From positions 1-64,000 of the forward strand of contig NZ_JAFKFX010000035.1 of the NCBI RefSeq assembly GCF_017308075.1: a DNA stretch of 64,000 nucleotides, written 5' to 3'. Of the stretch, positions 41,745-50,331 are shown in pieces. The position numbers and the translations under genes were made by a program. Below the pieces are notes generated by a model. That model did no database searches. It was given only the letters and a program-made list of their open reading frames with translations, and was not told the DNA's origin. This DNA comes from Allobosea sp. GTDB taxonomy: Bacteria; Pseudomonadota; Alphaproteobacteria; Rhizobiales; Beijerinckiaceae. Within the stretch, counting starts at the first letter, position 1. Each line of letters begins with the position of its first letter.

Positions 41745-42869
41745 TCACATCTGAATGATGTGCCGGATCGTGCGGCCTTCATGGAGCGCGTCGAAGCCTT
41801 CATTGATGCCGTCGAGCGGGCTCGAACTGGTCCAGAGCTTGTCGACCGGCAGGCGGCCGCGCTGATAGAGGTCGATGAAGCGGGGAATGTCGCGCACCGG
41901 GATGCAGGAGCCGACATAGGAGCCCTTCAGCGTGCGCTCCTCGCCGACGAGGCGCACGGGCGCCAGCGACATGGTGTGGGCGGGGTTGGCGAGGCCGGCG
42001 GTGGTGGTCGTGCCGCCGCGCCTGGTGATCTGGTAGGCGAGTTCCAGCGCCTTGACCGAACCGGCCATTTCGAGGCCGTGGTCGACACCGCCCTTCGTGG
42101 CGGCGCGGATCGCCTCGACGACATCCGGTGCGCCGGCGTTGAAGGTGTCGGTGGCGCCGAGTTCGCGGGCGATTTTCAGCTTCTCGTCGGAGAGGTCGAC
42201 GGCGATGACGCGCGAGGCGCCGCAGGCGACGGTGCCGAGCAAAGCGGACAGGCCGACGCCGCCGAGGCCGACCACCGCAGCCGTCTCGCCGGCGCGGACC
42301 TTGGCGGTGTTCACGGCGGCGCCGACGCCGGTCAGCACGGCGCAGCCGAACAGGGCCGCGATCTCGTGCGGGATGTCGGCCTCGATCTTGACCAGCGAGT
42401 GCCGCGACATTACCGCATGCTCGGCGAAGGCGGAGACGCCGACATGATGGTTGACCGGCTTGCCGTTCTGCGAGAGCCGTCGCCCGCCGGCCATCAGTTC
42501 GCCGACGCCATTGGCGGCATTGCCGGGTTCGCACAGGGCAGGGCGCCCCTCGCTGCACGGCGCGCAATGCCCGCAGGACGGGACGAAGACCATGATAACA
42601 CGGTCGCCCTTCCTGAGGTCGGTGACGCCGGGGCCGACCTCTTCGACCTCGCCGGCCGCCTCATGGCCGAGCACCATCGGCACCGGGCGCGGCCGGTTGC
42701 CGTCGATCACCGAGAGATCGGAATGGCACAGGCCCGCGGCCCGGACCTTGACCAGCACTTCACCCATGCCGGGCGGGGCGAGCTCGACCTCCTCGATCCG
42801 GAGCGGCTTCGACTGCGCATAGGGCGCGGCGACGGGGCTGGCATGAAGGACGGCGGCACGGGTCTTCAA
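41745..42869 (-). CDS. Zinc-dependent alcohol dehydrogenase (MDR family)
   Basis: 374 residues. Catalytic zinc ligands lie in GLCHSDLSV (Cys) and GHEAAGEVE (His), with the later Cys in FGCAVLTG. The structural zinc site is CGHCAPCSEGRPALC. The Rossmann loop VVGLGGVGLSALLG binds NAD(H). It oxidises a primary alcohol or S-hydroxymethyl-type substrate to the aldehyde; class III/AdhC-like members look similar, and the substrate is open. It is isolated, with a repeat element upstream. Confidence 0.9.
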   Translation of the reverse strand: MKTRAAVLHASPVAAPYAQSKPLRIEEVELAPPGMGEVLVKVRAAGLCHSDLSVIDGNRPRPVPMVLGHEAAGEVEEVGPGVTDLRKGDRVIMVFVPSCGHCAPCSEGRPALCEPGNAANGVGELMAGGRRLSQNGKPVNHHVGVSAFAEHAVMSRHSLVKIEADIPHEIAALFGCAVLTGVGAAVNTAKVRAGETAAVVGLGGVGLSALLGTVACGASRVIAVDLSDEKLKIARELGATDTFNAGAPDVVEAIRAATKGGVDHGLEMAGSVKALELAYQITRRGGTTTTAGLANPAHTMSLAPVRLVGEERTLKGSYVGSCIPVRDIPRFIDLYQRGRLPVDKLWTSSSPLDGINEGFDALHEGRTIRHIIQM

Positions 42870-42903
42870 GGCGTATCCTCTTCGGCTCGTTGGTGCTTGG
42901 CTT

Positions 42904-43000
42904 TGCCGTCATTGCGAGGAGCGTCGCGACGAAGCAATCCAGGGGGCTTAGAGTCCTGCCGTCTCGGGATTGCTTCGCTACGCTCGCAAGGACGGCGAGG
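42904..43000. repeat. Intergenic palindromic repeat with GAAGCAATCC/GGATTGCTTC core
   Basis: CCGTCATTGCGAG at the left faces CTCGCAAGGACGG at the right (imperfect), and an inner pair GAAGCAATCC/GGATTGCTTC is perfect. This layout matches dispersed repeats common in Bradyrhizobium- and Bosea-type genomes. It lies between the alcohol dehydrogenase start and the LysR gene end. Confidence 0.65.
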
Positions 43001-43053
43001 CATTTTGCCGACCTTCGAACTCGCACGAAGGCCTGTCAAAGAAGAAATCCCGA

Positions 43054-44016
43054 TCAGCCATATAAGGCCGGCCGATCGCCGTCCTCGCCCAGCGTCGCGG
43101 CCCAGCTTTCGTCGGTGACGAGGCCGCGCAGGATATCCCAGGAGAGCTGGCCGATGGCTCGCGCCGCCGCCGGCATCGGCCGCTCGGTCGAATAGGCGAG
43201 ATGGACCTTGCGATAGAGCGAAGGCTGCTCGATCGGCCAGGTCCGGAAGATGCCGGCCTTCTCCTGGGCCCTCACGGCCATGCGCGGCAGGATGCCATAG
43301 CCGAGCCCACGTTCCGCCAGCCGCTTGATCTGCGCATAGGATTCGATCTCGACGGCGGCATGGACCGTGGCGTTGATGTCGGCCGCCGCCTCGTCGATCT
43401 GGTCGCGCAGGCCATGGCCCGGTCCCGGCAGGATCAGGTCGAGCCCCACCGCCTCGGCCAGCGTCACCGGCTTGCCGGGCGCGGCTCCGAGCGCGGTCAG
43501 TCCCGGCACGGCGAACAGGCAGAGCTCCTCGGTCAGGACATGATGGATGCCGAGGCCCTTCGGGTCCGAGGTCGAGTAGATCACGGCGAGATCGACCTCG
43601 CCCTTGCGCAGCCAGTCGAGCACGAAGCCGCTCATCGCCTCGGCGATCCGGATGCGCACCGCCGGGTAGCGCTCCTTCGCCGCCTCGATCAGCGGCACGC
43701 TGAACTGTTCGCTGACCGTCCCCGGCAGTCCGATGCGGACCTCGCCGGCCGGCGCGACCGTCTCGCCGCGCACGCAATCGCGCAAGCCGGCGAACTCGGC
43801 GAGGATGGTGCGGGCCCGTTCCAGCAGGCGCTCGCCGGCCTCGGTCGCCACCACGCCACGCGTCCCGCGGTGCAGGAGAGCCACGCCGAGCTCGTCCTCC
43901 ATATGCCGCAGATGCTGGCTCAGGGCCGGCTGGGCCACACGCAGCTTGGTCGCAGCCTTCGAGAAAGAGCCCTGTTCGACAATGGCCGTGAAGTAGCGCA
44001 ACTGGCGCAGATCCAT
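43054..44016 (-). CDS. LysR family transcriptional regulator
   Basis: 320 residues. MDLRQLRYFTAIVEQGSFSK and AQPALSQHLRHMEDELG form the N-terminal winged HTH; the C-terminal part is the periplasmic-binding-like effector domain, with GEVRIGLPGTVSEQ opening it. The NAC/Cbl-like subgroup is suggested by RGTRGVVATEAGE but is not certain. It is divergent from a Tat-exported MBL-fold hydrolase gene with 178 bases between, so that gene is the probable target. Confidence 0.9.
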   Translation of the reverse strand: MDLRQLRYFTAIVEQGSFSKAATKLRVAQPALSQHLRHMEDELGVALLHRGTRGVVATEAGERLLERARTILAEFAGLRDCVRGETVAPAGEVRIGLPGTVSEQFSVPLIEAAKERYPAVRIRIAEAMSGFVLDWLRKGEVDLAVIYSTSDPKGLGIHHVLTEELCLFAVPGLTALGAAPGKPVTLAEAVGLDLILPGPGHGLRDQIDEAAADINATVHAAVEIESYAQIKRLAERGLGYGILPRMAVRAQEKAGIFRTWPIEQPSLYRKVHLAYSTERPMPAAARAIGQLSWDILRGLVTDESWAATLGEDGDRPALYG

Positions 44017-44194
44017 CGTCGTTCCAGACCCTCCAACCCATCGGTGCCATCGGGCTGCCGGCGGCAGCTTTCGCTTATGCAGACTAGAGCGAAGGCTTAT
44101 TGGCCGTCCACTGGGGGCGCGTGCAAGCTTCCGCAGCGGCAAAGGCCGGGCAGCGGGACAGACCCGGCGTCGCTCTCAACCCAGGAGGAACGCC
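44017..44194. promoter_or_regulatory. Divergent LysR/MBL-hydrolase regulatory region
   Basis: 178 bases. Two GCTTAT hexamers (44073-44078 and 44095-44100) lie 22 bases apart, about two helical turns, which fits a LysR-type site, but no T-N11-A dyad is clear. AGGAGGAAC-like purines precede the hydrolase start. Confidence 0.35.
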
Positions 44195-45187
44195 ATGTCG
44201 AAGCTCATCACATCGCCGACCAGCCGCCGCGGCTTCTTCTCGGGAGCGGCGGCGCTCGCCGTCGGTGCAAGCCTGCCGGCTGCCGGGCCAGTGCTGGCCA
44301 AGGCGCCGCTCGCGGGCAGCCAGGCGCCGTATTTCTACCGCTTCGCGCTGGGACAGGCCGAGGTCAGTGTCGTCTCGGACGGGCCGTTGCCGCTCGGCGA
44401 TCCCGGCAGCAATTTCGCCGGCGTCTCCAAGGAGGAGGTCTACAAGATGCTGGAGACGAATTTCCTCCCCAAGGACAATGTCGTGCTCGAGCAGAACATC
44501 CCGATCGTCAATTTCGGCGACCGGCTGGTGATGTTCGACACCGGCATGGGCTTCTCGAAGGCGTTCGGGCCGACCACCGGGCGGCTGCTCAAGAGCATGC
44601 AGGAAGCCGGCATCAACCCCGGCGACATCGACGCCATCATCTGCAGTCATGCCCATATCGACCATATCGGCGGCATCTGCTCGGCCGAGGGCAAAGCCCA
44701 TTTCCCCAACGCCCAGATCTATCTCAGCCAGACCGATTTCGATTTCTGGACCGATGAGAGCAAGCTCGGCTCGCCGCTCAAGGTCTTCATCGAGCATGCG
44801 CGCGCCAATCTCCTGCCGGTGCGCGACCGCATCGTCTTCTTCAAGGACGGACAGGAGTTCCTGCCCGGCGTGCAAGCCATCGCCGCGCCCGGCCACACCT
44901 TCGGCCATCACATCTTCTTGGTCTCCTCGGGCGGAAAATCCTTCGCCTTCCTCGGCGACCTCACCCACCATGCCGTGCTGCTGCTGGAGAAGCCGCTGAT
45001 GGAGTTCGCCTATGACAGCGACCCCAAACAGGCGGCTCAGTCGCGGGTGAAGCTGCTCGGCATGCTGGCCGAGAGCAAGACGCCGGTGATGTCCTATCAT
45101 TTCGCCTGGCCCGGCTTCGGCAATCTCGCCAGGGCCGGAGAAGGTTTCCGCTATTACCCGGCGCCGATGCAGATGCTGCGCGGCTGA
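44195..45187 (+). CDS. MBL-fold metallohydrolase, Tat-exported
   Basis: 330 residues. Twin-arginine signal (TSRRGFFSG, then an Ala-rich hydrophobic stretch) implies periplasmic location with cofactor already bound. The metal site H-x-H-x-D-H is ICSHAHIDHIGG, with further ligands in APGHTFGHH (His) and FLGDLTHH (Asp/His). Related proteins include quorum-quenching lactonases and methyl-parathion hydrolase-type enzymes. The substrate is unknown. It is divergent from a LysR regulator that probably controls it. Confidence 0.88.
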   Translation: MSKLITSPTSRRGFFSGAAALAVGASLPAAGPVLAKAPLAGSQAPYFYRFALGQAEVSVVSDGPLPLGDPGSNFAGVSKEEVYKMLETNFLPKDNVVLEQNIPIVNFGDRLVMFDTGMGFSKAFGPTTGRLLKSMQEAGINPGDIDAIICSHAHIDHIGGICSAEGKAHFPNAQIYLSQTDFDFWTDESKLGSPLKVFIEHARANLLPVRDRIVFFKDGQEFLPGVQAIAAPGHTFGHHIFLVSSGGKSFAFLGDLTHHAVLLLEKPLMEFAYDSDPKQAAQSRVKLLGMLAESKTPVMSYHFAWPGFGNLARAGEGFRYYPAPMQMLRG

Positions 45188-45478
45188 GCCGCGTCCCGGA
45201 CAGCCGCAAGGCCCCGGCCGGCCTGCTATGGCGGCGCGGCCACGATGTCAGGCTCCCGCGCCGAAAAAGGCGCGGGGCGGGTGCATCGCGCATTTGTGTG
45301 GCCATCCGGCGAGCCAGAACGGAGTAGCCCGTATGCTCTCCCAAGGTGCGGGCCTTTGCCGTTCTCGTATGGTTAAGATGTGTTACCAAATTTCTGAAAG
45401 CACTCGTTCGCGTCGCGTAGGGGGACGGTGGCCGGCCCGGCATGGCTGGCCTCGTCGCCTTCGGCATGGAGTATCGTC
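45188..45478. other. Intergenic region upstream of the TackOD1 operon
   Basis: 291 bases. A hairpin CCCGCGCC/GGCGCGGG around GAAAAA (45255-45276) follows the hydrolase gene and may end its transcript, although it lacks a T-run. The AT-richer stretch about 45365-45405 (GGTTAAGATGTGTTACC and on) is the likeliest promoter area for the operon that starts at 45479. Confidence 0.45.
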
Positions 45479-46774
45479 ATGCTCATGGGGGTCGACGGAT
45501 TTGCACTGACGCCGACCGCGAATTTCCTGGCCTACCCGAGGCTTCACGATGAATGCCGCTACCCGCCGGGCTGGAAGCTCGCGGGGCGCGGAGAGCCGAT
45601 CGACGCGGTGGTTCTGACGGTCGCCGTCCCGGATCACGCGCTGCGCACCATCCTCGGCCATGTCGGCGATCCGCTGGTGCCGATCGTCAGCCTCGTTCCG
45701 GACGATCGTCAATGCATCGACGCGGCCGGGCAGGGCGAGCAATTTGCCTGGGAACGCGCCTATGCGATCCAGGCCCGGCTGCGCGAACTGCCGGTGAGCA
45801 TCCGCCACAGCGCCGCGCCCGAGGACCTCCTGCTCGCCCGGGTCTATTCGCGGGGGCAGGGGCTGGCGCCGGTCCATGATCCCGGCTCGCGCGATCTGGT
45901 GCGCTACCCGGTCGCCGGACCGCTCGAGAACGTCTCGGAGCTGGCGGTGGGGCTCGACAACAAGGGCTATCTCACGCGCCGCTTCTTCGACCGTCTCTTC
46001 TGCTGTCCGCAATGCCGTTCGGCGCATCTCTCTGTGCGTGAGGAGTGCCATTCCTGCCGCTCCGCCAATATCAGCGAGGAGGTGGTCGTCCATCATTTCC
46101 AATGCGCGCATGAGGCACCGGAAACGCAGTTTCGCAGCCATGGCGGCTTCAAATGCCCGAAATGCGCCCGGCCCTTGCGTCATATCGGCCTCGATTACGA
46201 CAAGCCCGGCTCGATCAGTCGCTGCGACGATTGCGGGGCGATCAACGACAAGCCCGCGGTCGGCTTCAAATGCATGGACTGCGGCGCTCATCACGCGCCG
46301 GATCAGGTTCCGGCGCGGACCTGGTATTCCTACAGCCTGACCGCAGCCGGCCAGCGCCGCCTGCTCCACGGCGCAGATCGTGCCGGCCTGCCTGCCGGCC
46401 CGGGAGCCGATCGCTTCCGTCTGCTGCTCGAGCATACGCGGAAGGAGCAGCGCGAGTTCGGCTCGCCCTTTCAGGTCGCGAACATCAGCTTCGCCAATCG
46501 CGATGCGATCGCGGCGCGGGATCTGCGACTCTGGGAGCAGAGCATGCAGCTCGTCGGCGATGCCCTGCACAGCGCATTGCGCGAGGTCGATGCGGTGCGC
46601 GAGCATGCCGAGGGCTTTCTGATCCTGATGCCGCGTACCGGACCGCACGATGCCGCCCGTGCCCTGCAGCAGGCCTCCGCCCGGATTCGCGACGTCCTGA
46701 AGGTCGACCCCGGCTTTCGCTTCACGCTGATAGAGGACGTCGCGATCGAGGGCCTCTTCAACCGGCGGGCCTGA
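45479..46774 (+). CDS. TackOD1 zinc-ribbon protein with a degenerate GGDEF domain
   Basis: 431 residues, soluble. Residues about 1-165 look like a degenerate receiver-type domain (AVVLTVAVPD, PLVPIVSLVPD). The middle is a multi-Cys zinc ribbon, Cys176/179, 190/193, His206 with Cys209, 226/229, 249/252 and 265/268, which matches the TackOD1 output domain pattern. The last 120 residues align in outline with GGDEF (REFGSPFQVANISFANRD, then LREVDAVREHAEGFLILMP), but the GGDEF motif reads HAEGF (376-380), so cyclase activity is not expected. It may be a regulator or c-di-GMP-type sensor for the synthase encoded two bases downstream. ATG 45479 is chosen because of GGAG seven bases ahead. Confidence 0.78.
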   Translation: MLMGVDGFALTPTANFLAYPRLHDECRYPPGWKLAGRGEPIDAVVLTVAVPDHALRTILGHVGDPLVPIVSLVPDDRQCIDAAGQGEQFAWERAYAIQARLRELPVSIRHSAAPEDLLLARVYSRGQGLAPVHDPGSRDLVRYPVAGPLENVSELAVGLDNKGYLTRRFFDRLFCCPQCRSAHLSVREECHSCRSANISEEVVVHHFQCAHEAPETQFRSHGGFKCPKCARPLRHIGLDYDKPGSISRCDDCGAINDKPAVGFKCMDCGAHHAPDQVPARTWYSYSLTAAGQRRLLHGADRAGLPAGPGADRFRLLLEHTRKEQREFGSPFQVANISFANRDAIAARDLRLWEQSMQLVGDALHSALREVDAVREHAEGFLILMPRTGPHDAARALQQASARIRDVLKVDPGFRFTLIEDVAIEGLFNRRA

Positions 46775-46776
46775 CC

Positions 46777-48069
46777 ATGTTGGATCTGGGTGCCCCGTTC
46801 GTGATGCTCGGGCAGCTCGACTGGGCGACATGGCTCGCCATGTTCTGGTTCATGATCCTGCTGGAGGTGCCGCGCTACACGCTGTCGGGGATGGCGGTCT
46901 TCGCCGCGAGCTTCGCCAGGAAGCAGGAACCGACGCCCGCCGAACAGCGCTATCTCGACGGGTTGAAGCTGAGCGTCGTCATCGCCGGGCATAACGAGGC
47001 CGATGCGATCGAGCGCTGCCTGAAGTCACTCAGCGAGCAGACCCGCAAGATCGACGAGATCATCTTCATCGACGACGGGTCGACCGATGGGATGCGCGAG
47101 ATCATCCACAAATACCGGCTTCGAGGCCAGATCGACATCGCGCTGTCCAACCAGGTCCGCAGCGGCAAGTCGGCCTCCTGCAATCTCGGCTTCTCGCTCG
47201 CCAAGGGCGACATCATCATCAATCTGGACGCTGACTGCTCCTATGACCGCGACGCGATCGCCAGGCTGATCGAGCCCTTCACTGATCCGCGCGTCGGAGC
47301 GGCTACCGGCTCGATCGGTGTGCGCAATTACGACTATTCCGCCGTCACCGGCTATCAGGCGATCGAATACATCGTCTCCATCGGCATGGGAAAGCGCGCC
47401 CTCGATACGATCGACATGGTCGTCTGCGCCTCCGGGGCCTTCGGAGCCTTCCGCCGTGAGGCGATCCATCAGGTCGGTCTGCTCGCCCCTGGCCCGGGTG
47501 AGGATTTCGACCTGACGCTGCGCCTGCGCCGCAGCGGCTGGAAGATCAGGTTCGCGGCGGATTCCTGGTGCTTCACCGACACGCCGGCGACCGTCGCCGC
47601 ACTGGTGCGCCAGCGCCGCCGCTGGGATCGCGACACCCTGCGCACACGCATGCGCAAGTTCCGCGACACGTTCCGGGCCGGTCGCCGCAGGTTCCTGCTG
47701 CTGGAGACTTTCGAGCAATGCGAGTGGCTGGTGATGAACGGGCTCGTGACGCTGGTCTTCCCGATCTATGTCGGCTGGCTGTTCCTGTGCTTCGGCGTCG
47801 GCGCCCTGAACATCCTGATCGCGGTTGCCATCATCTATCTCGTCCTGGATGCCATCGGCTTCCTGATGGCGCTCGCGATCTGCCGTCGCTACAGCGCCGG
47901 GATGGTCTGGACGATCGCGCCCTACATCCTGACCTTCGGGCTCTACAACGGCGTCTTCATGCGCTGCGTGCGGCTGCACGCTTACGGGGAGGAATGGATC
48001 TATCGCGCCTCGTCACGCGATTCCTATTCGCCGTCACGCGTCTCCCACCAGGCTCACTGGAAGTCGTGA
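46777..48069 (+). CDS. Processive GT2 glycosyltransferase (polysaccharide synthase-like)
   Basis: 430 residues, inner-membrane. One N-terminal transmembrane segment (about 15-40), a cytoplasmic GT-A domain, and three or so C-terminal helices (about 315-410). The processive-synthase motifs are complete: FIDDGSTDG (98-104), DAD (151-153), GPGEDFD with catalytic Asp near 243, and QRRRW (279-283). The family includes cellulose, hyaluronan, poly-GlcNAc and alginate (Alg8) synthases. The polymer cannot be named. No PilZ domain is present. It sits between the TackOD1 gene (two bases upstream) and an HlyD-like gene (four bases downstream), so a three-protein synthesis and export complex is likely. 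Confidence 0.88.
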   Translation: MLDLGAPFVMLGQLDWATWLAMFWFMILLEVPRYTLSGMAVFAASFARKQEPTPAEQRYLDGLKLSVVIAGHNEADAIERCLKSLSEQTRKIDEIIFIDDGSTDGMREIIHKYRLRGQIDIALSNQVRSGKSASCNLGFSLAKGDIIINLDADCSYDRDAIARLIEPFTDPRVGAATGSIGVRNYDYSAVTGYQAIEYIVSIGMGKRALDTIDMVVCASGAFGAFRREAIHQVGLLAPGPGEDFDLTLRLRRSGWKIRFAADSWCFTDTPATVAALVRQRRRWDRDTLRTRMRKFRDTFRAGRRRFLLLETFEQCEWLVMNGLVTLVFPIYVGWLFLCFGVGALNILIAVAIIYLVLDAIGFLMALAICRRYSAGMVWTIAPYILTFGLYNGVFMRCVRLHAYGEEWIYRASSRDSYSPSRVSHQAHWKS

Positions 48070-48073
48070 GGTC

Positions 48074-49084
48074 ATGATCACTCAGCTGCGCGACCATGAG
48101 CGCGCCGACAAGTTCCTCAACGATGTGCGTGCCAACCAGAAGGCCAGGCGAAACTACGGGCGGTACATCTACATCGCCGCGGTGATCGCGACCTTCGCCT
48201 ATCTCGGCAATGTGCTGTTCGGAAATCTGCTCTGGCTGCGAGCGGAAGGCCTGATCCTGTCCGATCACGTCATCGTCGCCTCGCCCTATTCCGTCCAGGT
48301 CACCAGGATGGCGGCGCAGCCGGGGCAGATGGTCAAGCAGGGCGATGTCCTGGCCCTCGTCAGTTCGCCGCAGATCATGGAGGCGATGGCGACGCTGACC
48401 TCGCGGGCGGCCGAGACGACGGCGCGGCAGGCCGAGCTTGCGATCAAGCTCGAGGTCGCCAATGCCGTGATGAAGACCGCCGAGGAACGGCTGAAGGAGA
48501 CCGAGCAGCAATTGCGCAAGGTCAACACCTCCCGCGCCGGGCTCGGCTTCGTCTCCGACGCCTTTGCGGCGAATGTCCAGAAGGATCGCTATGCCGCCAT
48601 GCAGGAGAAGGTCTCGCGCGAGGCCGAGCGCCGCGGCACGATCCAGCAGCTCGCCCAGCTCGATTTGTCGCTGGGCGAGGCCAGGGCTGCCCTGGAGCAG
48701 CTGCGCCGGAGTTATAATGACGGAGTCATCACTTCGCCCGCCGATGGCATCATCGGACCCAAAACGGCGGTTCAGGGCGATGTTTTGCGGCCTGGCGACA
48801 ATCTCATGCAGCTTTATGTCGGCCACAAATACGCGCTGGTCTATCTGGAGACCGGGACGCTCTACGACGTCCGGGTCGGCGATCCCGTCCGGGTCGCCGA
48901 CGGATTCAAGCAGGCGGATGGCACGATTTCCGAGATCCAGCCGATCACGGTGCCGCTTCCGGCGGAGTTCCAGCGGGCCTTTCGCCCGCCCTCGCGCGGC
49001 CAGGTCGCGAAGATCCGGCTCGAAGCCGAGGAGACCTTTCCAATGTCGTCGAAGGTCACGGTGAGCGGCCGGGCCTGGTGGTGA
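48074..49084 (+). CDS. HlyD-like periplasmic adaptor
   Basis: 336 residues. A single N-terminal membrane anchor (about 28-48, YIYIAAVIATFAYLGNVLFG) is followed by a lipoyl/barrel half (VIVASPYSVQVTRMAAQPGQ), a long coiled coil with repeated Glu/Ala/Gln (about 100-195), and a closing half with ITSPADGIIGPKTAVQ and VYLETGTLYDVRVGDPVRV. This is the membrane-fusion adaptor fold. Alg44 in alginate synthesis combines a PilZ and an HlyD-like part; here only the HlyD-like part is present, suggesting it links the GT2 synthase to the periplasm. No outer-membrane or ABC partner is adjacent. Confidence 0.85.
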   Translation: MITQLRDHERADKFLNDVRANQKARRNYGRYIYIAAVIATFAYLGNVLFGNLLWLRAEGLILSDHVIVASPYSVQVTRMAAQPGQMVKQGDVLALVSSPQIMEAMATLTSRAAETTARQAELAIKLEVANAVMKTAEERLKETEQQLRKVNTSRAGLGFVSDAFAANVQKDRYAAMQEKVSREAERRGTIQQLAQLDLSLGEARAALEQLRRSYNDGVITSPADGIIGPKTAVQGDVLRPGDNLMQLYVGHKYALVYLETGTLYDVRVGDPVRVADGFKQADGTISEIQPITVPLPAEFQRAFRPPSRGQVAKIRLEAEETFPMSSKVTVSGRAWW

Positions 49085-49130
49085 TGCGCTTGCGCGGTCC
49101 GATGCGGCTCGGCCTCCCGTCCCGCGTCCT

Positions 49131-49158
49131 GGCGCCGGCCCGTATGCAGGCCGGCGCC
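49131..49158 (+). terminator. Perfect 10-bp hairpin after the TackOD1-GT2-HlyD operon
   Basis: GGCGCCGGCC and GGCCGGCGCC form a 10-bp perfect stem with an 8-base loop, starting 46 bases after the HlyD-like stop. Only TT follows directly, so it may be a weak terminator or a processing barrier. Confidence 0.5.
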
Positions 49159-49236
49159 TTCCGATGCGGCGGCGGCCTCCCTAGGCTTCCTCCCCAGGAC
49201 GCCCGCAAGTCTCGGGCGCCGATCGAGGGAGGTTCC

Positions 49237-50325
49237 ATGGCACGCATCAGCAAGGTCGAGGCGGGATTCTACCGCATCCCGCTCGAGGTCGCGGTCAGCG
49301 ACAGCATGCATGGCGAGATGCTGGCCTTCGAGCTCAACACCCTCCGCATCACCGATGCCGACGGTGCGGTCGGTGTCGGCTACACCTATACCTGCGGCCG
49401 CAACGGTGCCGCGATCGATGCGATCCTGCGCCGCGAACTGCCGGAACTGCTGATCGGCGAGGATGCCGACCGCATCGAGCATCTCTGGAACAAGATCTGG
49501 TGGGCGCAGCATTATGGCGGCCGCGGCGGCCCGACCGTGCTCGCGCTCTCGGCGGCCGATATCGCCCTCTGGGATCTCAAGGGCGTGCGCCTCGGACAGC
49601 CGCTGTGGAAGCTGCTGGGCGGCAATGCCGACCGGGTCTCCTGCTATGCCGGCGGCATCGATCTCGACTACCCGCTGGAGAAGCTGCTGGCCCAGACCGA
49701 CGGCAATCTGAAGAAGGGTTTCCGGGCGATCAAGATGAAGGTCGGCCGCAAGCGCCTCGCCGAGGATGTCGAGCGCGTCGCGGCGATGCGCAGCCATCTC
49801 GGCGACGGCTTCCCGCTGATGGTCGACGCCAACATGAAGTGGAGCGTCGACGAGGCGATCCGCGCCGCCCGCGCCTTCCAGCCCTATGAGCTGACCTGGC
49901 TGGAGGAGCCGATCATCCCCGACGACGTCGCGGGCCACGCCCGCATCGTCCGCGAGGGCGGTCTGCCGGTCGCGGCCGGCGAGAATCTGCGCACGCTCTG
50001 GGAGTTCAAGCAGCTCGTCGCCACCGGCGGCGTCACCTTCCCCGAGCCCGACGTCACCAATTGCGGCGGCGTCACCGCCTTCCAGAAGATCGTCCACCTC
50101 GCCGAGGCCTTCAACCTGCCGGTCACCTCGCACGGCGCGCATGACGTCACCGTGCACCTGCTGGCGGCCGCTCCCAACGGCGCCTTCCTCGAAGCGCACG
50201 GTTTTGGGCTGGACCGCTACATCGCCGAGCCCCTGCGCATCGAGGAAGGGCTCGCCATCGCCCCCTCGCGTCCGGGCCACGGCATCGCCTTCGACTGGCA
50301 GGGCCTGGAGGCGCTGCGGGCCTGA
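49237..50325 (+). CDS. Mandelate racemase/muconate lactonizing enzyme family protein (MR subgroup)
   Basis: 362 residues, enolase superfamily. The K-x-K acid/base pair is KMK (166-168), metal ligands are Asp197 (VDAN), Glu223 (EEP) and Glu249 (AGEN), and the His-Asp dyad is Asp272 with His299 (TSHGAHD). This arrangement places it in the mandelate racemase subgroup, which dehydrates acid sugars or racemises 2-hydroxyacids. The substrate is unassigned. The ATG at 49237 follows AGGGAGGTTCC. It has its own start region after the upstream operon's hairpin. Confidence 0.88.
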   Translation: MARISKVEAGFYRIPLEVAVSDSMHGEMLAFELNTLRITDADGAVGVGYTYTCGRNGAAIDAILRRELPELLIGEDADRIEHLWNKIWWAQHYGGRGGPTVLALSAADIALWDLKGVRLGQPLWKLLGGNADRVSCYAGGIDLDYPLEKLLAQTDGNLKKGFRAIKMKVGRKRLAEDVERVAAMRSHLGDGFPLMVDANMKWSVDEAIRAARAFQPYELTWLEEPIIPDDVAGHARIVREGGLPVAAGENLRTLWEFKQLVATGGVTFPEPDVTNCGGVTAFQKIVHLAEAFNLPVTSHGAHDVTVHLLAAAPNGAFLEAHGFGLDRYIAEPLRIEEGLAIAPSRPGHGIAFDWQGLEALRA

Positions 50326-50331
50326 CCCGGC

